Source: an uncultured Prevotellaceae bacterium
Lineage (GTDB): Bacteria > Bacteroidota > Bacteroidia > Bacteroidales > Bacteroidaceae
NCBI GenBank assembly: GCA_900316975.1
Contig: ONFA01000018.1
Span: forward strand, 1-39,778
Length of the DNA: 39,778 bases
Direction: 5' to 3'
A program made the translations under genes and the position numbers. Shown piece by piece: positions 32,676 through 39,778 of the stretch. Positions within the stretch are counted from its first letter, which is position 1, and every line of letters starts with the position of its first letter. The notes under the pieces were generated by a model. That model was given only the letters and a program-made list of their open reading frames with translations, made no database searches and had not been told where the DNA came from.

Positions 32676-33206
32676 TTATTGAAAGAAGGAGAAGTTCACG
32701 CTACCGTAGTTGCGGTGATTGACAAAACGGGGATGTTGCGAGAAATCGTAACTGCTACCATGTTCCAAAATAAACACGCCCCCCTCTGCCAACAACGGCA
32801 AAGCCACATCTGGGATGTCTGCCAAATTCTCCAAGGCATAAGGAGGGTCAGCAAAAATGATGTCGTACTGCACTCTACATGTATGTACATATTTGAACAC
32901 ATCACCCTTCAGCGGCAGCCATTCCTTTATCTGTAGTTCTTTCTGCACACGGGAGAGGAACTGCCAATGCTTAAAGTCCTTCTCTACCGACACCACCTTA
33001 CCACATCCACGAGATGCCAACTCCAATCCAATGGAACCAGTGCCAGCAAAGAGATCAAGCGCCGTAGGAGACACCTCAAAATCGACATAGACATTCTCCA
33101 AAATGTTGAAGAGCCCTTCCTTGGCAAAGTCTGTCGTGGGACGCGCTTTGAAGCCCGTCGGTGTGGGGACATGACGTCCTTTGTATTTTCCTCGGATAAT
33201 GCGCAT
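32676..33206 (-). CDS. rsmD: 16S rRNA (guanine966-N2)-methyltransferase
   Basis: A 176-residue RsmD-type methyltransferase. The N-terminal MRIIRGKYKGRHVPTP and RPTTDFAKEGLFNIL are family hallmarks. The SAM-binding DLFAGTGSIGLELASRG (51-67) and the catalytic DPPY (120-123) are intact. The expected role is methylation of G966 in 16S rRNA during 30S assembly. It is preceded on the same strand by the DUF3822 gene with a 9-nt gap, a pairing frequent in Bacteroidetes. Confidence 0.95.
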   Translation of the reverse strand: MRIIRGKYKGRHVPTPTGFKARPTTDFAKEGLFNILENVYVDFEVSPTALDLFAGTGSIGLELASRGCGKVVSVEKDFKHWQFLSRVQKELQIKEWLPLKGDVFKYVHTCRVQYDIIFADPPYALENLADIPDVALPLLAEGGVFILEHGSSYDFSQHPRFVNHRNYGSVNFSFFQ

Positions 33207-33215
33207 GGAAAAGAT

Positions 33216-34028
33216 TTAAAAGCCACAGATTAGGAGTGTCTGCAAGTCGTAAGGAATGAAGGGATTGCCCATTGTCAGACGGTCTTTGAAATCCTCACCA
33301 CGGTCAATGACCGATACATTCTGCAAGAAATACTTGATTTTCTCCGAAAGATCCGTGGTGCGTTTCTCCATGTCGCCTACCACAAACAGGGCATCATCCA
33401 CTTGATCGAAACCCAATTCCTTCCACACATTGAGCGTGTAATACTGAATGTCAGCCACACTGACACACTCATAGTTGTTAACAAACAACATTCTTCCCTG
33501 CTCAAACGCATAGAGCGTAATCTCCTTCTCATGCAGATAAACAAACATCTTCTTTCCAGAACCAAAAAGGCTCTTCTCGCTGAAGAATTCTATCAAGGTG
33601 CTGGCTGAAGCATAGAATCGCGCCCTTGGAAAGTCATCGAGCAGCAACTGATGAATGCTGCGATCCAAGCCAAAGACGATGGCTATGCCTGAACGACGCA
33701 ACACATTGTAACTGACATGTTGGGGCTTATCTTTCGGGAACGTAAACTGATACACAGCATGAATATCTTCTTTCTGAAATGCGGCAACAGGCACCGTTGT
33801 GAAGTGAGGCGTTGTGATAAGCACGTTCACCCGCTGATAGTCTTGTTTCAGCATGGGCTCGTTCATCAATGCCTCCTTCAGGTTGGCCGCCAAAGAGATG
33901 GTGTGGTTCACCTCCCATACCTTATACTCAAAGGGGGCTTTCTGTCCTGGAGCATAGGTACAAAAAGAAAGTCCATTCGAGCAGACCCGAATGGACAAAC
34001 TTTTATTGTTAATCTGATTTTCTGCCAT
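33216..34028 (-). CDS. DUF3822 family protein
   Basis: A 270-residue protein matching DUF3822, found in Bacteroidetes next to rsmD. It has no signal peptide or membrane helix. Alternating strands and helices with IAIVFGLDRSIHQLLLDDFP, MFVYLHEKEITLYAFEQGRMLFVNNYE and a C-terminal GNPFIPYDLQTLLICGF suggest an actin-like (ASKHA) fold of the PilM type, but I can only infer this. The ATG overlaps the stop of the upstream gene (TAATG), so the three genes 34777-32676 form one operon. Confidence 0.8.
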   Translation of the reverse strand: MAENQINNKSLSIRVCSNGLSFCTYAPGQKAPFEYKVWEVNHTISLAANLKEALMNEPMLKQDYQRVNVLITTPHFTTVPVAAFQKEDIHAVYQFTFPKDKPQHVSYNVLRRSGIAIVFGLDRSIHQLLLDDFPRARFYASASTLIEFFSEKSLFGSGKKMFVYLHEKEITLYAFEQGRMLFVNNYECVSVADIQYYTLNVWKELGFDQVDDALFVVGDMEKRTTDLSEKIKYFLQNVSVIDRGEDFKDRLTMGNPFIPYDLQTLLICGF

Positions 34029-34777
34029 TATTCCCAGTTACCTGCCATCTTGTTGTTCGTATCCTCAAGGTCACCGATGCGGAGTCCGTACCATTCACCG
34101 TCAGTCTGGTCTTCGTTGTCGAGCATCAACTCTGCACGGTTTCTGTGACGCTTTTTCAGGTCAGCCTTCAGATTCTTAATCTTCTTTTCGCTCATGCCAT
34201 CCATGTAGTCATCCAAACGTGCACGGAACTCTACGAGCATATCAAACTCATTTGACTTCATGTTGAACTGAGCCTTCTTACGAAGTTCAATAATACCTTG
34301 ATAAATGGTGTCATACACAGAAGGATCGAATGTAGAACGAACGACTGTAAACGTTCCATCTGCAGGACGACCGATTGGCACATACTTCATTGAGTCTGGA
34401 TTAGAAATGCCCAATTTCTCTGCGGCTGTCATCCAAACAGTATCACGCTTGATGAGACCCTTAGCCACAGCCTCGCGTTCCGTCATACCGGCTTCCAACT
34501 GGTCATCGGTCAATTCACCATCCTTGATGATCTTGTCAACAGTCTTACCATTCTTTACAAAATCGATCAGCGAGTCGATAGTACCACAATATTCACCGAA
34601 AGTCATCTTGTACTGTTCCTCGGCATTGCGGATGTCCATCAGACGAGCAATAACGATTTTCTCACGCGCTGCCTTCTCTTCATCAAAGGCAATATCGCTG
34701 TAGATACTGTAAAAGCATGCAGCGACCAGACCTAATGCACATACGACAAGAAGTCCATTTATAACACTTTTTTTCAT
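34028..34777 (-). CDS. Membrane-anchored protein, pseudopilin-like N-terminus
   Basis: A 249-residue protein with one N-terminal membrane helix (about residues 7-26) followed by a long amphipathic segment, RLMDIRNAEEQYKMTFGEYCGTIDSLIDFVKNG. The helix plus xRNAEEQYxxxxGxYxxxxxxL pattern recalls type II/IV pseudopilins, although no prepilin cleavage motif is visible. The rest is soluble and charged, with a conserved-looking tail DGEWYGLRIGDLEDTNNKMAGNWE. I do not recognise a named family. It heads the operon with DUF3822 and rsmD. Confidence 0.75.
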   Translation of the reverse strand: MKKSVINGLLVVCALGLVAACFYSIYSDIAFDEEKAAREKIVIARLMDIRNAEEQYKMTFGEYCGTIDSLIDFVKNGKTVDKIIKDGELTDDQLEAGMTEREAVAKGLIKRDTVWMTAAEKLGISNPDSMKYVPIGRPADGTFTVVRSTFDPSVYDTIYQGIIELRKKAQFNMKSNEFDMLVEFRARLDDYMDGMSEKKIKNLKADLKKRHRNRAELMLDNEDQTDGEWYGLRIGDLEDTNNKMAGNWE

Positions 34778-34884
34778 GATATGTTTTGTTAATTTTTTGT
34801 TATTTCCACACTTTTTTATTGTCCTAAAAGCAAGTTTTCCACTTCACTTATAGTCCAATTCATGAATAATCACTATATTCGTTG

Positions 34885-34892
34885 CAAAAATA
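34885..34892 (-). promoter_or_regulatory. Candidate -7 box for the 34777-32676 operon
   Basis: Minus strand 34892-34885 reads TATTTTTG, matching TAnnTTTG, about 108 nt upstream of the ATG at 34777. A TTG at 34919-34917 is slightly far (24 bp). The divergent helicase starts at 34944, and I see no clear box for it. Confidence 0.4.
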
Positions 34893-34943
34893 GTGCAAAA
34901 ATTTCAATTGTGCTCACAACTTTCAATATTTTTTTCAAAAAAC

Positions 34944-36434
34944 ATGCTCATTGACTACCTAAAAGACCTCATTTTGCATCATTTCGGTCTAAAACCGACC
35001 ACGGACCAGTCAAAAGTCATTGATTCGCTCTGCCAGTTCATTCTCACTCCCGACGCCGACTCGGTGTTCATTCTTAGAGGCTATGCCGGAACTGGAAAAA
35101 CATCATTGGTCAGTGCCTTGGTCAAAACGATGGAAGAACTTGATCGTGAATGTGTGCTCATGGCACCTACCGGACGTGCCGCCAAGGTCTTTTCCCTTTA
35201 TGCTGACCATCCTGCCTTCACTATACACAAACGCATATACCGCCAGAAGTCCATTGACAAGGACTCCATCTTCACCCTCAACTACAACATGCGACAGAAT
35301 CTCCTCTTCATCTGCGACGAGGCCTCCATGATAGCCAACGACGAATACCTCTCGGGCAGCCTCTACGGCACGGGCAGACTGCTTGACGACCTCGTCCACT
35401 TTGTCTATGGCGGCAAGGGATGCCGACTGATTCTCATGGGGGACACCGCCCAGTTGCCTCCCGTTGGTGATGAAGAAAGTCCGGCCCTCAGCGATGAGTA
35501 CATGAGCGGCTATGGTTTCCGAGTCATTAGCCACACCCTCACCGAGGTGGTTCGACAAGCCGATTCTTCGGGCATTCTGTGGAATGCGACCCACTTGCGC
35601 ACCCTCCTCGAAAACGAGGACATCTTCGCCTTTCCCAAGATTCGCTTTCACGGTTTTCCTGACGTGCACAACATTCCTGGCAACGAACTCATTGAGGTTC
35701 TTGAAGAGTGCTACCATCGCGATGGTGAAGACGACACCATTGTAGTGACCCGCAGCAACAAACGCGCCAACATCTACAACAATGGCATCCGCGCCCAAAT
35801 TCTCTGGCGTGAAGAGCCTCTCGAAAGCGGCGACATGCTCATGGTAGCGAAAAACAATTACTACTGGAGCGAGAAGTTGACTCTTGAACTGATTGCCAAC
35901 GCTAAAACTGAAGGTAAGGCGCCTGAGGAAGCAGAGAAAGTCCCTTTTGACTTCATTGCCAATGGTGACACTGCCATCGTCCGCCGAGTACGCAACGAAC
36001 GTCAGTTCTACGGATTCACCTTTGTCGATGCCACGCTGGAATTCCCAGATTTCAACGACTTTCAGATGCAACTCACCCTCCTCACTGACACCCTCCAAGC
36101 CGAGGCTCCAGCCCTCACTAAGGAACAACAGGATTCATTATTCAATTTAATAATGGAGGACTATGCCGGCGATTCCACTCTACGGTCCAAGCAGGATAAA
36201 CTCAAGGCCTTGCGACAAGACCCCTACTATAATGCCTTACAAGTCAAGTATGCCTATGCCGTCACCTGCCACAAAGCCCAAGGCGGCCAGTGGACCAATG
36301 TCTTCATCGACCAAGGCTACATGACCGAAGAACTCCTCACCCCTGACTATTTCCGCTGGCTCTACACCGCTATCACCCGTGCCACAAAGCGTGTTTTCTT
36401 CGTCAACTGGCCCAAGGAGCAGCTTCTGGAATAA
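34944..36434 (+). CDS. RecD-like superfamily 1 helicase / AAA ATPase
   Basis: A 496-residue protein with a single helicase core. Walker A GYAGTGKT is at 46-53, Walker B is in LLFICDEASM, motif III is MGDTAQLPPVGD, and the C-terminal UvrD_C_2-type motifs are VTCHKAQGGQWTNVFID and RWLYTAITRATKRVFF. It lacks the N-terminal helix-hairpin-helix region of RecD2 and is shorter. It resembles the RecD/ExoV-like ATPases common in Bacteroidetes and probably acts in DNA repair or replication. ATG 34944 is preferred over an upstream GTG that would add 17 unrelated residues. Confidence 0.88.
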   Translation: MLIDYLKDLILHHFGLKPTTDQSKVIDSLCQFILTPDADSVFILRGYAGTGKTSLVSALVKTMEELDRECVLMAPTGRAAKVFSLYADHPAFTIHKRIYRQKSIDKDSIFTLNYNMRQNLLFICDEASMIANDEYLSGSLYGTGRLLDDLVHFVYGGKGCRLILMGDTAQLPPVGDEESPALSDEYMSGYGFRVISHTLTEVVRQADSSGILWNATHLRTLLENEDIFAFPKIRFHGFPDVHNIPGNELIEVLEECYHRDGEDDTIVVTRSNKRANIYNNGIRAQILWREEPLESGDMLMVAKNNYYWSEKLTLELIANAKTEGKAPEEAEKVPFDFIANGDTAIVRRVRNERQFYGFTFVDATLEFPDFNDFQMQLTLLTDTLQAEAPALTKEQQDSLFNLIMEDYAGDSTLRSKQDKLKALRQDPYYNALQVKYAYAVTCHKAQGGQWTNVFIDQGYMTEELLTPDYFRWLYTAITRATKRVFFVNWPKEQLLE

Positions 36435-36440
36435 TGAACG

Positions 36441-36474
36441 TAAAAAAGGGCGACCTTCCAACAGAAAGCCGCCC
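36441..36474 (-). terminator. Terminator of the minus-strand barrel gene
   Basis: On the minus strand GGGCG (36474-36470) pairs with CGCCC (36452-36448), with an inner CTT/AAG extension, followed by a run of six T. It lies 20 nt past the barrel stop and may also end the convergent helicase transcript. Confidence 0.75.
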
Positions 36475-36494
36475 CTCATTGTTATATTTCATAT

Positions 36495-39400
36495 CTATCT
36501 TCCACCCCCACCTCTTGCGCTATTGCGACCTCCAAAGACATTGAGGCGATAGCTGACATGTAGCATCGCATAACTGGTGATGGCATTCACCTCACGATCC
36601 GTCCAACCGTTGGCATTGACGGTTCGGGTGAAGTTTGACTCTTCATGAAGGATGTCATACCACTGGAACATCACCGTCAGTTTCTTGCCACGCAGGAAGG
36701 AATGTGACAACTGTGCATTCCAAAGCAACTCATTCGTATTGAGCGACTTGTCGCTGTAACCCCGTTTACTGTACATGTGGAAGTCGGTAGAAAGGCTGGA
36801 ACCCCAAGGGAAGGTGATTCTTGTGTTGCCGCCATACTGGAAATTCCACGTGGACAGATTGCGCGAAGCCTGCAGTTCGTTCTCCGTTCGGGCAAAAGTG
36901 ACATTGGCATTCAGGGAGACGCTGAGCCACTTGTTGCGAAAGCTGAGCGAAGTCGAAGGGGTGAGATTGTAGGTATGCGTGACATTGCGTTCTGACGATG
37001 CGCTTCTGTTCAGATTCACATACGAGACATGGTGGTTGTAGCTGCCTCGGATGGAGCCACTGATATCCCAGCGGTTCAAGGTGTCAAGAGCCGTGTTGTA
37101 TGTGATGCCTCCGCTGGTGCTCCAGTTACCGTCGAAGTTTTCTGGTCGTGAGATGCGCCCACCCGTATCCTCATCGTAGGTGACGATGTTGCCCACCGAG
37201 TTGGTGGTGCGGCGCACACTTGCGTTGGTGCTGAAACTCCCGTGACGATAAGCCTTAGGGATATTGTTGCCCAAACTGTCAGTCACGTATTTCGGTGTGC
37301 GTTGTTTCTGGAAAGTGACATCCATGCTGGTGGTGAAGGAAGGCTTCAAGCCCGGATTACCCATCGTGATGTTGAGTGGGTTGGTGTCGTCGTAGATGTT
37401 CAGAAGTTGGGTGATGGATGGTTGTTGGGTTTGTCCACGCAGTGTCACCTGCAGATTGGTCTGCTGAGTGAAGCGATAGCGCATATTGAGCGTAGGCGAA
37501 TAGTTGACAACCGAGCGAATAGTGTCAACTGGACGTCCCAGATATTGCTGAATGTAGTGCGAACGCTGAGGTTGTGCAGACACACCCACATTCATGTTGA
37601 GCTTGTTGCGCACCAATCGCAGCTGCACATTGATGTTGTGTCCATACTCCTTACGTTCCGAGTACCGGCTCAGACGAGTGGAGAGATATTCTTCATAAGG
37701 ATTCTCCAAGAAACCAAACAAACGGTTCCAATCGCGGTAGTCCTGCAACACAGCATCGAAGGCTTCTTCACCCAAATCGGGGAAGTCGTAAGTCGACGGG
37801 TCATTCTTCTGATAGCTATAGCGGAAATTGTAGTTCACCTGCAGGAAGATGCCTTGCGAACCCGAATTGCGTTGGTTGCCCCCGCCAGCACCTCCTCTGC
37901 CACCTCCACGACCGCCTGCCATATTACCTCGTCCATTACCTCCACGATTGTCAGAAGTCGGGATGCTGTCTGTGCTCAAGGTATCCACAGGCACAGGCTT
38001 AGGCTTGAAGATGTAAAGTGGTTCGGTATAGGTGATGCTCACATTATAGTTGAAGCTGTTGTTGGGCGAAGCGGTGTATCGGTTGGTCTGATAGGTCGAG
38101 TCGTTGCCCGCACGCGTTTGTGTCTTGTAAAGATGCACTTGCGAGAGGTTGGCGTTTCGGTTGCTGTTGTCACGATAACTGATGCTTCCGTTGACCGCCA
38201 TGTTGCGTCCACTGTTGCTGAAACGGCGATGCAGCTGCAACTGCGTGCTGAGGTCTTTGCTCTCACCATAGCTCATCGACTTGTTTTGCCTGCCATTCAC
38301 AATCAATCCAAGCCTATTCATCAAGTCCCTACCCTCATTGCTCAGAGGTTGCTCCGTATGCTCAAAGGGATCGGCATTGAAGGAAGCAGAAGAAGAATGG
38401 CTGCGGCTGTCGTTGGTCGAGAAAGACAAGTTGGGACGGAACGAGAGTGTGGTGACCGAGTCGATGGTCCATTGCAAGTTCATGTTTCCAGTCCAGCTGT
38501 TGTTGCGTGAATAGCTTTGGTTGACACTGTTAGAGAAAGAGCCGCCACGTGTATTGACAAAGTTTTCAGAGCCTGTACGGTTCCAGTTGTCAGCCGTACC
38601 ATGAGTCCAAGTCACACGTCCGCTCAATTTGATGTCTTTATTGTTCTCATAACTCACATCCAAAGCAGCCGTCTGCGTATGCCTCTGTCCATTGCCGTTG
38701 CCTCTGCCTCGTCCTCCACGTCCAGAGAAGTTGCGGTCATTCACATTGTTGGCATTGCCCATGAACGTGTAGCGCATCGCTCCAAAGGGCTTCATCGCCG
38801 TCAGTCGGATGCCATAACGATTGTCTGTTCCATAACCGAAATCGGGGTTGGCCTGCAGACCTCTTCGGGCACTTCGCTTGGTGGTGAATTCCAGCACGAA
38901 ATCATCTTCTCCATCATCAATGCCTGTCAGTCGCGAGAGGTCACTCTTCTCGTCATACGCTTTCACCTTTTCGATGACATACGAAGGAAGATTCTTCATC
39001 ACGGCACTGTTGTTGCCCGTCATGAAGTCACGACCATCCAACTTGAATCGCTTCACATTCTTACCATTGATGGTGATGCCTCCATTCTCGTCAATTTGAG
39101 CGCCAGGCAACGCTTCCACCAATGCCTCAATGACCGAACCTTCAGGCAATGTGAACGCATCGGCATTATAAATCAGCGTGTCATCCTTGACCACCATCTT
39201 GGGGATATTTGCTGTAACAATCGCTTCGTCAAGCTCCTTGATTTCAGGGAACATGGAGATGGTGCCCAAAGACATGTTCTGACGACCTTTCTTCTCAAAC
39301 GGAACCAGTCGCTGTTGATAGCCGAGGAATGTCAACTTCAGCAAATAAGTGCCGGCATTGACCGAAGAAAAGCCAAAATGTCCATTCTGTTCAGAATAAA

Positions 39401-39614
39401 CTCCTTTGACAAAAGTGGTGTCCTTCCTGTTGCGTCGGGTTGTGATTTCGTAGAGTTGCAACGTGGTGCTTGGAAGGGGTTCTCCTGTTGCATTATCAAT
39501 GATGCGACCACTAATGGACTCATTTTTATCCTGTTGAGCCAAGACAGGCAACACTCCAACCACAAGAAGGGCAAGGGTTATACCAATATAGCGTAGAATT
39601 AAAAGCCTCTTCAT
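36495..39614 (-). CDS. Outer-membrane beta-barrel protein with carboxypeptidase-like regulatory domain, paralogue of 29479-32514
   Basis: A 1039-residue protein. The start at 39614 gives a signal peptide (MKRLLILRYIGITLALLVVG, cleaved near LAQQ). The frame stays open upstream to 39776, but those 54 codons lack coding character and include the promoter. A CarboxypepD_reg-like domain (about 30-120), a plug-like region (GSVIEALVEALPGAQIDENG) and a barrel follow. An internal Gly/Arg-rich loop (about residues 565-590) and a short Gly-rich tail after YRLNVFGG parallel the paralogue. LTGIDDGEDDFVLEF and NTNELLWNAQL are nearly the same in both proteins. The ligand is unknown. Confidence 0.88.
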   Translation of the reverse strand: MKRLLILRYIGITLALLVVGVLPVLAQQDKNESISGRIIDNATGEPLPSTTLQLYEITTRRNRKDTTFVKGVYSEQNGHFGFSSVNAGTYLLKLTFLGYQQRLVPFEKKGRQNMSLGTISMFPEIKELDEAIVTANIPKMVVKDDTLIYNADAFTLPEGSVIEALVEALPGAQIDENGGITINGKNVKRFKLDGRDFMTGNNSAVMKNLPSYVIEKVKAYDEKSDLSRLTGIDDGEDDFVLEFTTKRSARRGLQANPDFGYGTDNRYGIRLTAMKPFGAMRYTFMGNANNVNDRNFSGRGGRGRGNGNGQRHTQTAALDVSYENNKDIKLSGRVTWTHGTADNWNRTGSENFVNTRGGSFSNSVNQSYSRNNSWTGNMNLQWTIDSVTTLSFRPNLSFSTNDSRSHSSSASFNADPFEHTEQPLSNEGRDLMNRLGLIVNGRQNKSMSYGESKDLSTQLQLHRRFSNSGRNMAVNGSISYRDNSNRNANLSQVHLYKTQTRAGNDSTYQTNRYTASPNNSFNYNVSITYTEPLYIFKPKPVPVDTLSTDSIPTSDNRGGNGRGNMAGGRGGGRGGAGGGNQRNSGSQGIFLQVNYNFRYSYQKNDPSTYDFPDLGEEAFDAVLQDYRDWNRLFGFLENPYEEYLSTRLSRYSERKEYGHNINVQLRLVRNKLNMNVGVSAQPQRSHYIQQYLGRPVDTIRSVVNYSPTLNMRYRFTQQTNLQVTLRGQTQQPSITQLLNIYDDTNPLNITMGNPGLKPSFTTSMDVTFQKQRTPKYVTDSLGNNIPKAYRHGSFSTNASVRRTTNSVGNIVTYDEDTGGRISRPENFDGNWSTSGGITYNTALDTLNRWDISGSIRGSYNHHVSYVNLNRSASSERNVTHTYNLTPSTSLSFRNKWLSVSLNANVTFARTENELQASRNLSTWNFQYGGNTRITFPWGSSLSTDFHMYSKRGYSDKSLNTNELLWNAQLSHSFLRGKKLTVMFQWYDILHEESNFTRTVNANGWTDREVNAITSYAMLHVSYRLNVFGGRNSARGGGGR

Positions 39615-39680
39615 ACATGTATAGACCCATAAATACTCAATAAGTAAAAAGACTTCCTCCTTTATTTTTAAGTAGGTGAA

Positions 39681-39688
39681 CAAAATTA
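39681..39688 (-). promoter_or_regulatory. Candidate -7 box for the barrel gene
   Basis: Minus strand 39688-39681 reads TAATTTTG, 66 nt upstream of the ATG at 39614. No well-spaced TTG is visible, so confidence is limited. The rest of 39615-39778 is AT-rich with a short GCCG/CGGC palindrome at 39716-39727 and no gene. Confidence 0.4.
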
Positions 39689-39778
39689 TCTTATACAATG
39701 ATGTCTCTTCTTTTCGCCGCAAGCGGCTTGTTTTTTCGGACAATAATTTCCAATAATTGACGATAATTTTATCCAATA

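Noticed and set aside
35103..36128. 341-codon minus-strand frame opposite the RecD-like helicase
   Set aside because: The plus strand carries intact helicase motifs over the same span. The antisense product matches nothing and is a shadow.
37242..39596. Long plus-strand open frames (37242-38510 and 38517-39596) opposite the second barrel gene
   Set aside because: They are antisense to a clear coding gene with recognised domains. Their translations are low-complexity Ile/Val/His/Arg-rich and show no family, as expected for codon-bias shadows.
39716..39734. GCCG/CGGC palindrome followed by TTGTTTTTT as a plus-strand terminator
   Set aside because: The stem is only 4 bp, and no plus-strand gene ends before it within the window.

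Overview
The window looks like chromosomal DNA of a Bacteroidales bacterium, most likely from the Prevotellaceae. The evidence is: the linked rplM-rpsI-rpsB-tsf set; Bacteroidetes-type promoters (TAnnTTTG, often with an upstream TTG) before several genes; starts that mostly lack a Shine-Dalgarno sequence; Bacteroidetes-restricted families (DUF4230, DUF4290, DUF3822, SusC-like/TonB-type barrels with CarboxypepD_reg domains); and the type IX secretion genes porU and porV. The genus call is inference. I see no rRNA, tRNA, CRISPR array, transposase or phage gene.

Layout. 1-765: non-coding DNA with direct repeats, a probable gene remnant ending in an intact terminator, a 23-bp tandem array, and a pair of 14-bp palindromes before a promoter. 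766-2024: two overlapping DUF4230 genes, then a hairpin-bearing 44-bp tandem repeat. 2305-3237 (-): a YhcC-type radical SAM protein. 3334-6656: rplM, rpsI, rpsB and tsf, with a structured leader and unusual 9-bp-period repeats in both larger spacers, ended by a strong terminator. 6673-7955: two divergent lipoproteins. 7971-13632: cca/pcnB-type nucleotidyltransferase, a GH105-type hydrolase, lpxK, thiL and nagB, with a terminator. 13703-15162 (-): yicC and gmk. 15347-18065: tsaB, a DUF4290 gene and murA. 18139-25188: a very tight run of rimM, dxr, rseP, an FAH-family gene and porU. Then come porV and ispF (27184), a 490-bp empty spacer, menA and a MORN protein (-), a large outer-membrane barrel (29479-32514), rsmD, DUF3822 and a pseudopilin-like gene (-), a RecD-like helicase (34944-36434), and a second paralogous barrel (-, 36495-39614).

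Functionally most of the window is housekeeping: translation (ribosomal proteins, EF-Ts, RimM, RsmD, TsaB, CCA addition), the envelope (LpxK, MurA, RseP, PorU/PorV, two barrels), isoprenoid and quinone synthesis (Dxr, IspF, MenA), thiamine (ThiL) and amino-sugar use (NagB). MurA carries Asp in place of the usual active-site Cys, a change known to give fosfomycin insensitivity.

The least explained signal lies between genes. At least seven spacers carry short direct repeats with a 7-bp or 9-bp period. Each has a different consensus, several have an inverted second arm, and most sit just upstream of a start codon. I see no known feature class that covers them and consider them the best candidate for something undescribed here. 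A second candidate is a pair of palindromes exactly 30 bp apart upstream of the DUF4230 operon.
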